Positions 36,925 to 48,602 of a DNA stretch of 64,000 bases are shown here, piece after piece. The stretch's first letter is position 1; the number at the start of each line of letters is the position of its first letter. Source of the stretch: Gonatopus flavifemur (lineage: Eukaryota > Arthropoda > Insecta > Hymenoptera > Dryinidae); NCBI GenBank assembly GCA_018340375.1, contig JAFFJZ010000013.1, forward strand, positions 6,860,501 through 6,924,500, given 5' to 3'. The position numbers were made by a program, and so were the translations under genes. Under the pieces are notes generated by a model, which did not search any database, had not been told where the DNA came from, and saw nothing but the letters and a program-made list of their open reading frames with translations.

Positions 36925-36990
36925 TGTCTTCGAAAACAGTGGTCCATCACAAATATTTGTGGAAGAGCTTCTAATTTTATCCGCTTGAGA

Positions 36991-37411
36991 GCCAGAGATC
37001 CAATTATTCTATACAAAAATATCCAAAGTTTTATCCATTCTGGAAGGTCTCAAAGATGACACATTTTTGCTATAAAAATTTCTTTCTACTCTTTGGATTG
37101 AATTAAGTTTGAGGAAATGGGAATTTCAACTTTTTAATTCTTATCTCACAAACTATCAATGATAGAAAAAAATTTTCATAGCATAAATATGTGTGTTCAT
37201 CAATTTTAATAGGCTATATTTATTTTTTGTTCATTTTGACGAACTCGTTTTTCTTGTTCCACTGATAGACTGGATTGATTTCCGAGAGACGTTCGAACAC
37301 TCAGGCTGTTATTGCATCCGTAGCCTCAATTTTCGAGTGGAAAAAAAATTAAAACCACCAATCTTGTTACCCAAGAACCGATGTTTTCCAACATTCAACT
37401 TGTTCAAGGTA
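36991..37411. other. AT-rich unassigned DNA, left flank of the pogo element
   Basis: Nothing supported; ends at the TA target site 37410-37411. Confidence 0.5.
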
Positions 37412-38353
37412 GGGGAGAGTGGTGTACCCCTGACCCAATGTACCTCTGACCTATCATTGATTACAACGCCACCTGTAGTGTTTTCAGAAAGCTGGTTAGC
37501 GTAATTCAATGTTCCACTCACAGAGACACTGTCAAAGTTGTGTGCATTTCAACCGCTTACGCCTTGGCGTAAACATAACGTTTCGAAATTTTCTTGATCA
37601 AAAAGTAAGTTTTTTCCAAGGCTGTTTTTTCTTCATTACTCAGTATTAATAAAATTTTCGGACAAAGTGTTAGTATCACATAATACTATTGAGCATTCAT
37701 AATATTTGTGTCAGAGCCGAATCAAAATATACCAAACCTAAAATTTTTGAGAGGCAGTTTATTAGAAAAAGTCCACATCGTGCACCCCTGACCCAAAGAT
37801 TTTCGTGTACCTCTGACCTAGGTCAGAGGTACAACAAATATTCTTTTCTGGATATAATTGATTTGTGATGGATTCAACAATGTTTCTATCATCTTTCTTT
37901 CTCTCGATATTACAATTGAGTAATTGATTGCAAAACTGACATCGTCATAAAATTTCTGAATGATAGAACAAGCCTCCGTTTGACCATGACACCATAGTTT
38001 TTCACTCGTTGCTGTGATAATATCTCTCTTGTCATAAATTTTCTTGAAGAATTAGAAAGACTCTTTCGCTTAATTCATAGCCGTAACCGGGATCTGGAAC
38101 CCTTGCACTTCGTATACATAATCAAAATGAACAATGACTAAAATCATTCTGATAAGTGAGAAAGTTGGACATGTTTTTTTTTAGATCTTTCGTGAACGTA
38201 TCCAGTGTTTCTCCTCCCTCCTCTCAAATGTTTCCTAAGTTACGGCTTTTTATGCATTTACTGATATTTCGAAATTTCATCAAGAAGTTTTCTGTTGCCT
38301 ACTTGAAAGTTGAGTTTGAGAGTTTTTTGTGTTGATCAATCTCAGGATAAAAA

Positions 38354-39414
38354 ATCCCACGCAGTGAACATAAAATCAAAAGGAAACGGGTATCTGTCAC
38401 AGACCTGGAACGTGCTGTTCAAGGAGTTGTAAGAGGTGAATTGACTGTTCATGTGGCTGCGAAAAAATATGGTTCAGTGAAAAATACTGTCCGGCATCAT
38501 GTGAATATTTTCAAAGAATCGGGCCGAGACAAATTGACTTATAACCGAAATAATGATACTCAGGAAGTATTCAATGAAGAAAAGGAGTTACAACTCGTTG
38601 AGTACTCGAAAACTGCTAAGACTTACAATATGGTTTGAAGCCAGTTGAAGTAGAAGTGCTGCCTTATGAATTTGCAAAGGTGCTTCACAGAGTTTATCAC
38701 AAGTCATGGGATGAAAAGTGTATGGCAGGTGATGAATGGCTCCGTCTTTTCCGCAACCGACACAAAAATTGCCTTGCATTGCGAAAACCAGAAGCGATAA
38801 GTCTTGCTAGATCTACAGCTTCCAACAAAGCCAACATATCTTCATTTTTCGATAATTACAAGGCGGCTCTCGCTAAACATCCTGACATAGGTATAAGAAA
38901 CATTTGGGATGTCGATGAGACTGTGATAAGCACGGTTCACGTTCCACCGAAAGTGTTTGCAGCAAAGGGTGTGAAGCAAGTTGGAAGTATGACCAATGCA
39001 GAAAGAGGCGCACATCTAACTATGATTGCAGCAATATGTGCGGGAGGAACTTCTATATCTCCAGTGCTCATTCTTCCACGGATGAGATTCAAAGATTTTA
39101 TGCTCGAAGGAGTACCAACAGACTGGATTGGAGGGGCTAATTCTTCTGGTTGGTCTAACGAAAATCTTTTCCATGATTTTTTGTTGCATTTCATAAAACA
39201 TACGCAAGCAAGTTTACGAAATCCAGTTATTATAAGTTATTTGATTGCTTAACAACCATGAATCACACATGTCACTCGCCGTCATTCAAACTGCCAAAGG
39301 AAACGGAATGACTTTGGTGAGTTCCCATCCTCATACAAGTCACAAGATGCAGCCATTCGATAGAGGAGTATTTGGACCTTCCAAAACATATTACAGTGAA
39401 GCCATGAGTGACTG
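38354..39414 (+). pseudogene. pogo-like transposase, N-terminal DNA-binding and DDE core
   Basis: The frame begins at an ATC where an ATG is expected (38354), followed by RSEHKIKRKRVSVTDLERA and LTVHVAAKKYGSVKNTVRHH, a Psq/CENP-B-type helix-turn-helix. A frame change near 38635 leads into YHKSWDEKCMAGDEWLRLFR, then IRNIWDVDETVIS (first catalytic Asp). A second frame change near 39240 leads to LLNNHESHMS, where the usual second catalytic Asp of the DNHESH motif is Asn, and then HKMQPFDRGVFGPSKTYYSEA (third Asp). It encodes the cut-and-paste recombinase of the outer element and is interrupted by element C at 39415. Confidence 0.85.
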
Positions 39415-42123
39415 TAGGCCAGTCAAATTAGAACAAAAAGAGGCTTTAAGGTGAACTAATTGGAGCCAGGATCAAACCTGGTGGAATCGATAGTGGAGAT
39501 GGTCCAGATGGAGGGAAATGAAATTTGCAACTCGTACCTGTTGTGGGGGATAAATTATTGGCAATAAACAATTTTTCAACTCCGTCTTTTTTCCTATTCC
39601 GATGGATATCTCGGTAAGAGTTCGAGATATCGAAACATTGTACTGAGCCTTTTTTGTAGGGAAATGAATTCTCTAAAAGTTGAGCCATATTCATTTTTGC
39701 CGTAATTGTCTTTGTTTCGATGCTACGGGGTCTCAAAGTTGGGATTTTTTATGTCAAATTTGACCCGTTTTTCGGTGAATCCACTTTCATCAACAAATTG
39801 AAAACAACGAACTTAGAGTTGCTGAATCGATTCGGCAAAATTAAGGGGATAACTAGACACCTGAAGGATCATTTTCATATGGATTAAAGATTTTTGCAAA
39901 ACGTTTTGTTTATTTGCAAGTCATGTGAAGATTAATCTTCAAAAAACGCGTTTTTTTTTCAGTCCTTTAAGGTATTCACCCATTTAAAGGACCCCAAGAC
40001 GAAAAATCCTGAATGGATCTTGTAGAGAAGGATGAAACCAACGAATTTGAGCCCTTGAAATTTTGTTGTAAAATACACCACTTCGCTGTTATTCAACGAC
40101 GAAGGGGACCCCTTTTGGAGAAGCACATATATCTTTCTACAGGGGAACATTTTTAGTGTCGTAGATACTCTATTTTTTCAACATTCCAAAGCACCTGACA
40201 AATGCAAGAAAAAAATTGTTGAAAAATTTCATTTGTTCATAACAAATGGAATTGTTGCTTGATTCTTGGGATCCTGGATCTTTTCTATACCTGAATCGAA
40301 TAGCCTTTGCCACCTCAAAAATGATCTGGTATTGAGAAAAAATCCAAAAATTGGGAAAAAAAAATTGTCTACAACAATTAATCAACATTATCGATATTTC
40401 GGTTCCCAAAGTGGGCCAAAGTGTTCCTCAGAATCCCCGATAAAGATGCCTGATTTGAAAAATTTTTTTCATCCATGATTTAACATTTGTTTATTTATTT
40501 GTTTATAATAAAAAAACCGAAATTGTCGGATCTTCATGGGAATGGACAGGTCATCATATGGAATGGAGCTAGCTGAACGCGAATATGGAGATTTGATTCT
40601 TTATTTCTCATCCCTTTTTCATTGTTTATCAATTGTTTATAACTAATTCCTAATTTTCCACCGTTTTTCGATCCGAGAAAAATCTTCAAAAATCACATTT
40701 TTTCTTCCAAAGTCATTCCACTAGTCAAAAATTGCAATTTATTTTTTTTTTACTGATTGGTCATAAAATTATTTGAGAAAAAAAATTTTTCCTCAACAAT
40801 TTTCAATCTGGAAAACGCTGCTTCATATAAGGGAGCGCTCTACAAACATATATTCGTCAACAGGAATTCCATTTTTGGTTCTTCCAATTGATGTTTAGTA
40901 ATTTGTTTATAAACAAATTAATTTTTTTTCAATTTTTCTTTAGGAAGAATGTCTTTTCGAATGTTTTCGAGGACGCTGAACACGAATCCATGCTCAAAAA
41001 TGTTGATTTTTTACCCCTTCTCTATTTCTGTTCATATTGTTGTTGAAAGAAAAATCTTTTTTTCCATTCCATCTAAAAGTGAGGTATACATTGGGGTGGG
41101 CCGAAAAAACTCAACTTTTTCCCTCGAGTCGCTATACCGCGGAGAAGTTGCGATTTGGAATGACAAGAAATATTTTAAAAAATCAATAAAAAATATAGAT
41201 GTCTTCCGGTCGCGCAAAGCTCCCAAAGTTCATAAAAATAGGTGAAAATCCACTATTCCACGTGAATTTTCGAAATAATCAGAGATATTATGATTCGAAC
41301 GCTATAGCTGTGATGAATCAATGATGAAATCATCGTAAACAATCGAGGGTCCCCATGCAATAACCACGTAGGCGCTCGAGAAGCGGCATAAGTATTGCCC
41401 AAGCCATGACGTCGAGGGGCGCAGAAAAAATTCGGAATTTCGAAAATCCAGAAATACTGGACAATAGGGCTTGAAGAATTGATATGAGTCTCCGTTGACG
41501 ATTTTTTTCCAGGATCAGTAGTTTTCGAGAAAAAAAATAAAAACTATCTATTCTTCCGCACCACAAATCAATGTTTCCCAATATTAAACTCGTTCAAACT
41601 CGGTCATTTTTCGATGTATCTTGATGAATCTTCCGGATTCTGATTCGTAAGACTTCCCCGAAGACAACAGTGTATAAAAAATTCATAAAAGTTGATAATA
41701 AATCACCAATTTTTTAATCCGAAGTGAAAACCCCGTTTTCCATGCTTTGCATTGAAAAAGTGTCAGGGGAAATATGAGCTACAAAAAACTTCCAGCGACA
41801 AAGTTGTTCACTAGTATATGGACAAACTTTGTGGAAAGTTTCAGATCGATTGGACTCTTAGTTCGCGAAATACAGCGGTTTATTTATTGACGCGCGACCG
41901 AAATTTTTCACCATTTTGCGTCATTCATCAATTAAATATCAAGGTCCGTAGGAAAGATTGTGTTCGCTCAATATTTGAACCTGGGTTTATGTTTTTGGGG
42001 TCAGAAAATTCGAATATCGAACTATTTTCGCAAAATTCTGTATTCATTTCTCTTGAATGAACAATTCAATTGTTTATAACGTTATTATGAAATACTATTA
42101 ACCAAAGAGAAACATTTGCTTGA

Positions 42124-42345
42124 CAAGAAAAGTTTAAACATAATTATTATGAAAATCGGGACGGTACAACATTTTTCATAGAACAATCATTAACCGTACA
42201 GCATTTAGACGGAGCACCACTCACTGAACCAGTGGGCATTCCTAAAGAGAAACAGAATGATTCCAATTATCTTATGAAATATCTCTCTCCAAAGGGAAAA
42301 GAATTCTTTGATGCATTAATACCTAAAGATGGGGAAGAGGTGTAA
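42124..42345 (+). CDS. coding-like fragment in the spacer of D, unknown
   Basis: An open frame of 73 codons without ATG, ending in TAA, reads TTFFIEQSLTVQHLDGAPLT then YLMKYLSPKGKEFFDALIPK. Composition is protein-like and unlike flanking arm sequence. It could be a 3'-terminal exon of the transposase that once mobilised D. No family is recognised. Confidence 0.35.
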   Translation, partial: QEKFKHNYYENRDGTTFFIEQSLTVQHLDGAPLTEPVGIPKEKQNDSNYLMKYLSPKGKEFFDALIPKDGEEV

Positions 42346-43758
42346 AAATAATCGATTTGTGAAAGGCACAACATTACAAAGTTAGCTGCATAATGTGTTG
42401 TTTAAAAAATTTGCTACTTTATGTAATACAGGCCATGTGAATTTATTCAAATATACTTATGATACTCATGAAAATACAAGTGTTTTGATAAAAATTTTTG
42501 TGTACAAAATCTAATTATCGCAAGATAAGAAACTTTTGTTGTCAAGAAAATGTTTCTCTTTGGTCAATAGTATTTCCATAATAACGTTATAAACAATTGA
42601 ATTGTTCATTCAAGAGAAATGAATACAGAATTTTGCGAAAATAGTTCGACATTCGAATTTTCTGACCCCAAAAACATAAACCCAGGTTCAAATATTGAGC
42701 GAACACAATCTTTCCTACGGACCTCGATATTTAATTGATGAATGACGCAAAATGGTGAAAAATTTCGGTCGCGCGTTAATAAATAAACCGCTGTATTCCG
42801 CGAACTAAGAGTCCAATCGATCTGAAACTTTCCACAAAGTTTGTCCATATACTAGTGAACAACTTTGTCGCTGGAAGTTTTTTGTAGCTCATATTTCCCC
42901 TGACACTTTTTCAATGCAAAGCATGGAAAACAGGGTTTTCACTTCGGATTAAAAAATTGGTGATTTATTATCAACTTTTATGAATTTTTTATACACTGTT
43001 GTCTTCGGGGAAGTCTTACGAATCAGAATCCGGAAGATTCATCAAGATACATCGAAAAATGACCGAATTTGAACGAGGTTGATATTGGAAAACATTGATT
43101 TGTGGTGCGAAAGAATAGGGGCCATTCCATTTCAAATCGACCACGACATGCGGGACCAAATTCTTTTTTGGCCTGTAACTCACAGGACACATTCTTTGAG
43201 TGATATTAAGAGACACATGTTTCAGCTTTTTGCGCAAAATTTGATCCTTCTCGTTCTAGAGTGAATTGAATTCCCAGAAAACGACATTGATTTCTTTTCT
43301 CCTCCTGTGAACTTTTTCTTCAAACCTGCGTAGTTTCCTCAAAAATGCACCGTTTTGGATGATTCTTTTTTTAATTTGCAGGTCATTCCCCACACTTTAA
43401 GAATCCGTGAATAGAATTCCATTTCTTTGAGCGCGAAATCTGTAAATTTGCATTAAATAAAAATTGTAAAAAAAATTCAACTGCAAAATTTTCAAAGTAC
43501 TACATTTTTTTTTTCTTTCAAACTTTTTTGTCGAAAAGTACGAGGTTTGAACAACAATCTCTCCGTTCCTCAATATGCGAATTGTGTTTGTTTCCGAATA
43601 ACAATTTTTTATTCAAAAATACGACTTTATTCGTGTTCATATGTTTTCAATCTGTATGTATAGCTTTGTGGAGGGAAGGAGATGTATTTATTGCACAAAG
43701 TGTCAATACACAAAATAATGAATAAAACTGAAAACAATTTCAGATTCATGATTTTATT

Positions 43759-44871
43759 TTATTTCAACTTCATCAAATCGTGATCGCATGTTTTGGCTGT
43801 ATATACGCAAGACGATGAGTCCTCGTGATATGCTTTCTTCCATACATGGGTAGCCCATATTCCGTTGAAAGTCTTCACATTCTTCCAAGCTTTTATTTTC
43901 TTCTCACGGAAAATTTTCAATTTTTTTGTATCAAGAAGACATAAATTTATATTCGGTGTGTAGTTTTTCACCTGCGTCACAAAATCTTCTGCTGTTTTGA
44001 TACTGTCAAGCATTTCTTTTGCCAAATTATGTTTAGTGGCATAATGTTTAACGAGTCCCCCAATTCCATCGCATGCTCCCTTTCCGTGTCCTGTGCCAGA
44101 AAAAATCCATTTCTTATCGTGTTCAGAATTTTGAAATTCCTCAAACTGAAAACTATTTTTGAAGTGCCCTGCTGCTCCATCAGATATGATTGTTTCATAC
44201 TCAATTTCTTCTGCGGGGTATTTCTGTTTTACTTCTCCTTTAATTATGTCCATGGCTAGTATAGCAAACGCGGTATCGTGCTGTCTGTCATCGCTGACAA
44301 CTGCAAAGCTTAAAGTTCTCTCACCGTAATAGCAAACTGCTGTGAAAATCGAAATTTGCTGATTTATCCAATGATGCCCTTGGATTTCATCTTTCAAGAT
44401 TACAGCCCAATTTTCAGCAAAATCCACATGGAGTATTAAATGACCTGATTTTGTTCTAGCAACGTCTTTTTCATTTCTTATTCCACGCTGCTGAATCTCC
44501 TTACATCGTAAATGCGGACTCACCTTCATTGTCCATATTTTCAATTGTTGGATGAAGTTTTCCATCGTTACTGTTTTTTTAATCAGGTCATTCTTTTCCC
44601 ACCAAGCAAAAGTTATTTCTTCATCTTCATCTATTTCGGAGAATCCTAAAACGTTTACAGTGATCGCGTCAGCTCCGGGGCATGTCGAACATTGTTGAAA
44701 AATGCATTCATTACTGTCTACCGAACATACTATCGCGGAGAGAAGTTTTTGACGGATACTTAGCATATTTTGCGTAGTGTCATTAACTTCACAATTTGTC
44801 AATACTGTCAGCAATAAAACGAAATTTGCACAATATATACACAGGCAAACTTCCTGAGATGGAGAGAGCAT
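43759..44871 (-). CDS. DDE-like transposase with GHGKG...DGIGG motif
   Basis: An uninterrupted 370-codon frame. The N terminus starts inside a conserved-looking block (QEVCLCIYCANFVLLL), so upstream residues are probably lost at the spacer boundary. A Cys-rich region follows (CIFQQCSTCPGA), then acidic motifs that look catalytic: LHVDFAENWAVILKDE, AVVSDDRQHDTAFA and ETIISDGAAGHFKNSFQF, and the hallmark FSGTGHGKGACDGIGGLVKH. The D...DG...GHGKG-D order suggests an RNase H-fold recombinase seen in many animal genomes, but I cannot name the superfamily. The start ATG may be secondary. Codons 211-370 lie in the palindrome arm and are repeated at 44895-45389. It is the largest intact transposase-like frame in the nest and the obvious candidate to mobilise F. 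Confidence 0.65.
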   Translation of the reverse strand: MLSPSQEVCLCIYCANFVLLLTVLTNCEVNDTTQNMLSIRQKLLSAIVCSVDSNECIFQQCSTCPGADAITVNVLGFSEIDEDEEITFAWWEKNDLIKKTVTMENFIQQLKIWTMKVSPHLRCKEIQQRGIRNEKDVARTKSGHLILHVDFAENWAVILKDEIQGHHWINQQISIFTAVCYYGERTLSFAVVSDDRQHDTAFAILAMDIIKGEVKQKYPAEEIEYETIISDGAAGHFKNSFQFEEFQNSEHDKKWIFSGTGHGKGACDGIGGLVKHYATKHNLAKEMLDSIKTAEDFVTQVKNYTPNINLCLLDTKKLKIFREKKIKAWKNVKTFNGIWATHVWKKAYHEDSSSCVYTAKTCDHDLMKLK

Positions 44872-44894
44872 AACCCGCGTTTGCTATACTAGCC

Positions 44895-45389
44895 ATGGAC
44901 ATAATTGAAGGAGAAGTAAAACAGAAATACCCCGCAGAAGAAATTGAGTATGAAACAATCATATCTGATGGAGCAGCAGGGCACTTCAAAAATAGTTTTC
45001 AGTTTGAGGAATTTCAAAATTCTGAACACGATAAGAAATTGATTTTTTCTGGCACAGGACACGGAAAGGGAGCATGCGATGGAATTGGGGGACTCGTTAA
45101 ACATTATGCCACTAAACATAATTTGGCAAAAGAAATGCTTGACAGTATCAAAACAGCAGAAGATTTTGTGACGCAGGTGAAAAACTACACACCGAATGTA
45201 AATTTATGTCTTCTTGATACAAAAAAATTGAAAATTTTCCGTGAGAAGAAAATAAAAGCTTGGAAGAATGTGAAGACTTTCAACGGAATACGGGCTACCC
45301 ATGTATGGAAGAAAGCATATAACGAGGACTCATCGTCTTGCGTATATACAGCCAAAACATGCGATCACGATTTGATGAAGTTGAAATAA
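44895..45389 (+). pseudogene. inverted partial copy of the GHGKG transposase
   Basis: 164 codons identical to codons 207-370 of the minus-strand gene except for about five substitutions (for example KKLIF for KKWIF and NGIRATH for NGIWATH). It begins at the arm/spacer boundary, so it lacks the first acidic motif and cannot be a complete enzyme. Confidence 0.8.
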
Positions 45390-46976
45390 AATAAAATCAT
45401 GAATCTGAAATTGTTTTCAGTTTTATTCATTATTTTGTGTATTGACACTTTGTGAAATAAATACATCTCCTTCCCTCCACAAAGCTATACATACGGATTG
45501 AAAACATATAAACACGAATAAAGTCGTATTTTTTAATAAAAAATTGTTATTCGGAAACAAACAAAATTCGCATATTGAGGAACGGAGAGATTGTTGTTCA
45601 AACCTCGTACTTTTCGACAAAAAAGTTTGAAAGAAAAAAAAATGTAGTACTTTGAAAATTTTGCAGTTGAATTTTTTTCACAATTTTTATTTAATGCAAA
45701 TTTACAGATTTCGCGCTCAAAGAAATGGGATTCTATTCACGGATTCTTGAAGTGTGGGGAATGACCTGCAAATCGAAAAAAGAATCATCCAAAACGGTGC
45801 ATTTTTGAGGAAACTACGCAGGTTGGAAGAAGAAGTTCACAGGAGGAGAAAAGAAACCAATGTCGTTTTCTGGGAATTCAATTCACTCTAGAACGAGAAG
45901 GATCGAATTTTGCGCAAAAAGCTGAAACATGTGTCTCTTAATATCACTCAAAGAATGTGTCCTGTGAGTTACAGGCCAAAAAAAAATTTGGTCCCGAATG
46001 TCGTGGTCGATTTGAAATGGAATGGCCCATAGATAGTTTTTATTTTTTTCCTCGAAAACTACTGATCCTGGAAAAAAATCGTCAACGGAGACTCATATCA
46101 ATTTTTCAAGCCCTATTGTCCAGTATTTCTAGATTTTCGAAATTCCGAATTTTTTCTTCGACCCTTGACGTCATGGCTTGGGCAATACTTATGCCGCTTC
46201 TCGAGCGCTTACGTGGTTATTGCATGGGGACCCTCGATTGTGGAAAATCACCGAAATCATTCAATGCATTCAGTTTACTCATTGACATGAAATTCATGCG
46301 GAATATTGAGGAAGCAAGTGCGTGCGTGCACTGAAAAAAACAATGTAGCTGAATTTGAGTCCGAGTCCATTCTGTAATTACTGTGATTGTATTATGACCA
46401 TGAAAATGTGCGATAGATATGACCGAACTCGTGTGGATCCCTCAGAGAGAGAAGAAAAATGGAATTAGTATCACTTTCTTCATTCAATACAATGTATAGA
46501 ATAAAGAAACCTTTATTAGTCTGAGTGTTTTCTGTTAAAATATTTTATCTCTTTCCTACATGACTCTTTCCATTTCTCTCATTTATTGCCTTCATTTACT
46601 CAATTCTGATTGATTGTCTTTGTTCTATGTATTCATGATTATGGATGTTGCACTTACTTCCAAAGTAACCTCAATAAGAACGTGACTTCCGTAACTACAA
46701 AACTCAAATTCGATTGCATTCTCTTCTCAATGTGTGATTGCCGTGTTTATTAATCTGAAATTCATAAGAAATTGCTGTTTTGTTACTACATGATATAAAT
46801 ATATTACTACGTGAAAAAATTGAGAATATTGACCCAGCTCAGGTTGAGGATGGTAAAATCCGATTAACCCCTGGGCGCCAAAAATGTACAAACGCCCTTG
46901 CTCCTGCCTTCTTTTCTCATCATTATGCCAATTTTGCTGAAGCTCTCATGCGTTCACATCTTCATGTTACTTTACG

Positions 46977-47291
46977 TTGAGTGTTGTGCGGTGTTGTGTT
47001 GTGAAGTTTTTGAGATACATAATGGCAGCCTCAATGAAAATGATTACAAGAAATGTCTCCGAGTGCCCTATATTTGGTAAACCCAGAGATCTTGTGCAAA
47101 ATATACTTCCCACGCACGAAGACGTGATTCGGTGCTGTTTCCAAGAACAGTATAATTTATCTGTGAAGGTTAATAACAAAAGTGTCAGTTTTTCAAACGT
47201 GGCTCATAATGTGGCTGATAAAATGAAATGTTGGTTGAGGAAGGATCTATTCTATAGTATAGATGCTTTCTCAAACAAAATGTTCGTTTGA
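46977..47291 (+). CDS. ORF at the centre of C, left arm, unknown
   Basis: Reads CPIFGKPRDLVQNILPTHED then CCFQEQYNLSVKVNNKSVSF, running to the palindrome centre. The block is repeated inverted in the right arm (47490-47292, frame 47577-47185), with a few substitutions (K/Q, N/K, K/E). The NILPTHEDVI style recalls N-terminal parts of transposon proteins, possibly of the GHGKG family; that is inference. Confidence 0.35.
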   Translation: MSVVRCCVVKFLRYIMAASMKMITRNVSECPIFGKPRDLVQNILPTHEDVIRCCFQEQYNLSVKVNNKSVSFSNVAHNVADKMKCWLRKDLFYSIDAFSNKMFV

Positions 47292-48602
47292 GAATATATA
47301 CTATAGAATATACACTATAGAATAGATCCTTCCTCAACCAACATTTCATTTCATCAGCTACTTTATGAGCCACGTTTGAAAAACTGACACTTTTGTTATT
47401 AACCTGTACAGATAAATTATACTGTTCTTGGAAACAGCACCGAATCACGTCTTCGTGCGTGGGAAGTATATTTTGCACAAAATCTCTGGAAGTTGCGGAA
47501 GTCATGTTCTTATTGAGGTTACTGTGGAAGTAAGTGCAACGTTCATAATCATAAAGACATAGAACAAAGACAATCAATCAGAATTTAGTAAATGTAGGCA
47601 ATAAATAAGAGAAATGAAAAGAGTCATGTAGGAAAGAGATAAAATATTTTAACAGAAAACACTCAGACTAACCCTTTAACGCCGAGAATGCACGTAATTT
47701 TTAGTCAACTTTGGAGGTGTGCATTGGTTACTTAACGGGTGAATTTTTCATCCAACCCCACTTTTCTTATTGTTTTCGAGGTCGCTCTTTCTAATGACGT
47801 TGAGAAAAATTGAGAGAAAAAATTGTAACACCGAGTTTTTTACACTTTTTCATTAAAAACCACGATTTTAAACGAAAGTTAACTTTGACCATTCGAGTGT
47901 AAGAGATACCAGGGGCGGATTTAGGAATGGATTTGGGAGGGGAGGGGGTCGTGAACTTCTCAATAGGAATGAGGAGTTATATTTATTTCAAGGCTTATAC
48001 CACAGTGGTGATTTTTCCGTGAAAATGTTCGGGAACTGTTGAAAGAGAACACGGGCCAGATGAGGCCTCATTTTGCACGATGCCCTGAAATTAGGCACCA
48101 TCGGGCCCATTTTTTATTTTGAGAGTTTTCGTACATTTTTGAGAAAAAAGACCACTTTGGCAAAACTTTTGACGTGACCTTGACTTTTTGTTCCTATTAG
48201 TTTGATTTTGGATTTGAGAATTTGCAGATCGTTCTCAAAATTCATTCTGCAACTAAGTTTCTGGCAATATTTTTTCTTAGGAGAGGGGGGTTGTCATCCC
48301 ATACTGAATTCAATATTGTCTTTCGCCATTGACTCCCAATGTTGCCCGATTCTCACCACGCGGAGGTAGACAATCTTCGAAAATCTTTTTCTAATTTTTT
48401 TTTGTTTTTTTTTTCATTAAATTCCTTTTTTGTTTCTCTTATTCTTTGAAATTTTTTTCCATTTTTGAACGTTTCTTAAAATTGTTCTGTATTTTTTTCG
48501 AGTTTTTGTTTCTTATTTCCAATTTTCTTTCCATTTCCATACATTTTTTCTTGTCAATTCCGTCCATAAGCTTGGTGAATTTTTTCCACATCTTCACAGA
48601 GC

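Larger units (their letters stand above)
43118..46029. mobile_element. palindromic element F, inserted in right arm of D
   Basis: Termini GGGGCCATTCCATTTCAAAT and ATTTGAAATGGAATGGCCC; the flanking TA is duplicated (43116-43117 and 46030-46031). The uninterrupted site AAACTATCTATTCTT exists in the left arm of D. The left arm is about 43118-44273, the right arm about 44875-46029, and the spacer about 600 bp. The arms carry inverted copies of the C-terminal half of a transposase-like gene; the spacer carries its N-terminal half. Confidence 0.9.
41344..46236. mobile_element. palindromic element D, inserted in left arm of C
   Basis: Termini CGAGGGTCCCCATGCAATAACC and its complement; AT is duplicated at the junctions (41342-41343 and 46237-46238), judged against the uninterrupted sequence in the right arm of C near 52975. 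The left arm is 41344 to about 42136; the right arm is about 42533-43117 plus 46032-46236, broken by F. Both arms contain a shadow 80-codon ORF. The spacer holds a coding-like fragment (42124-42345). Confidence 0.85.

Noticed and set aside
41818..42060. 80-codon ORF in both arms of D
   Set aside because: Overlaps non-coding arm sequence with no domain; duplication comes from the palindrome.
41557..43117. A separate palindromic element between D and F
   Set aside because: Removing F at its TA duplication makes it continuous with the arms of D.
46516..47671. A separate palindromic element between C and H (TTAGTCTGAG termini)
   Set aside because: Its ends merge with the inner arms of C once H is removed at its CTAA/CTGA duplication, so it is the centre of C.
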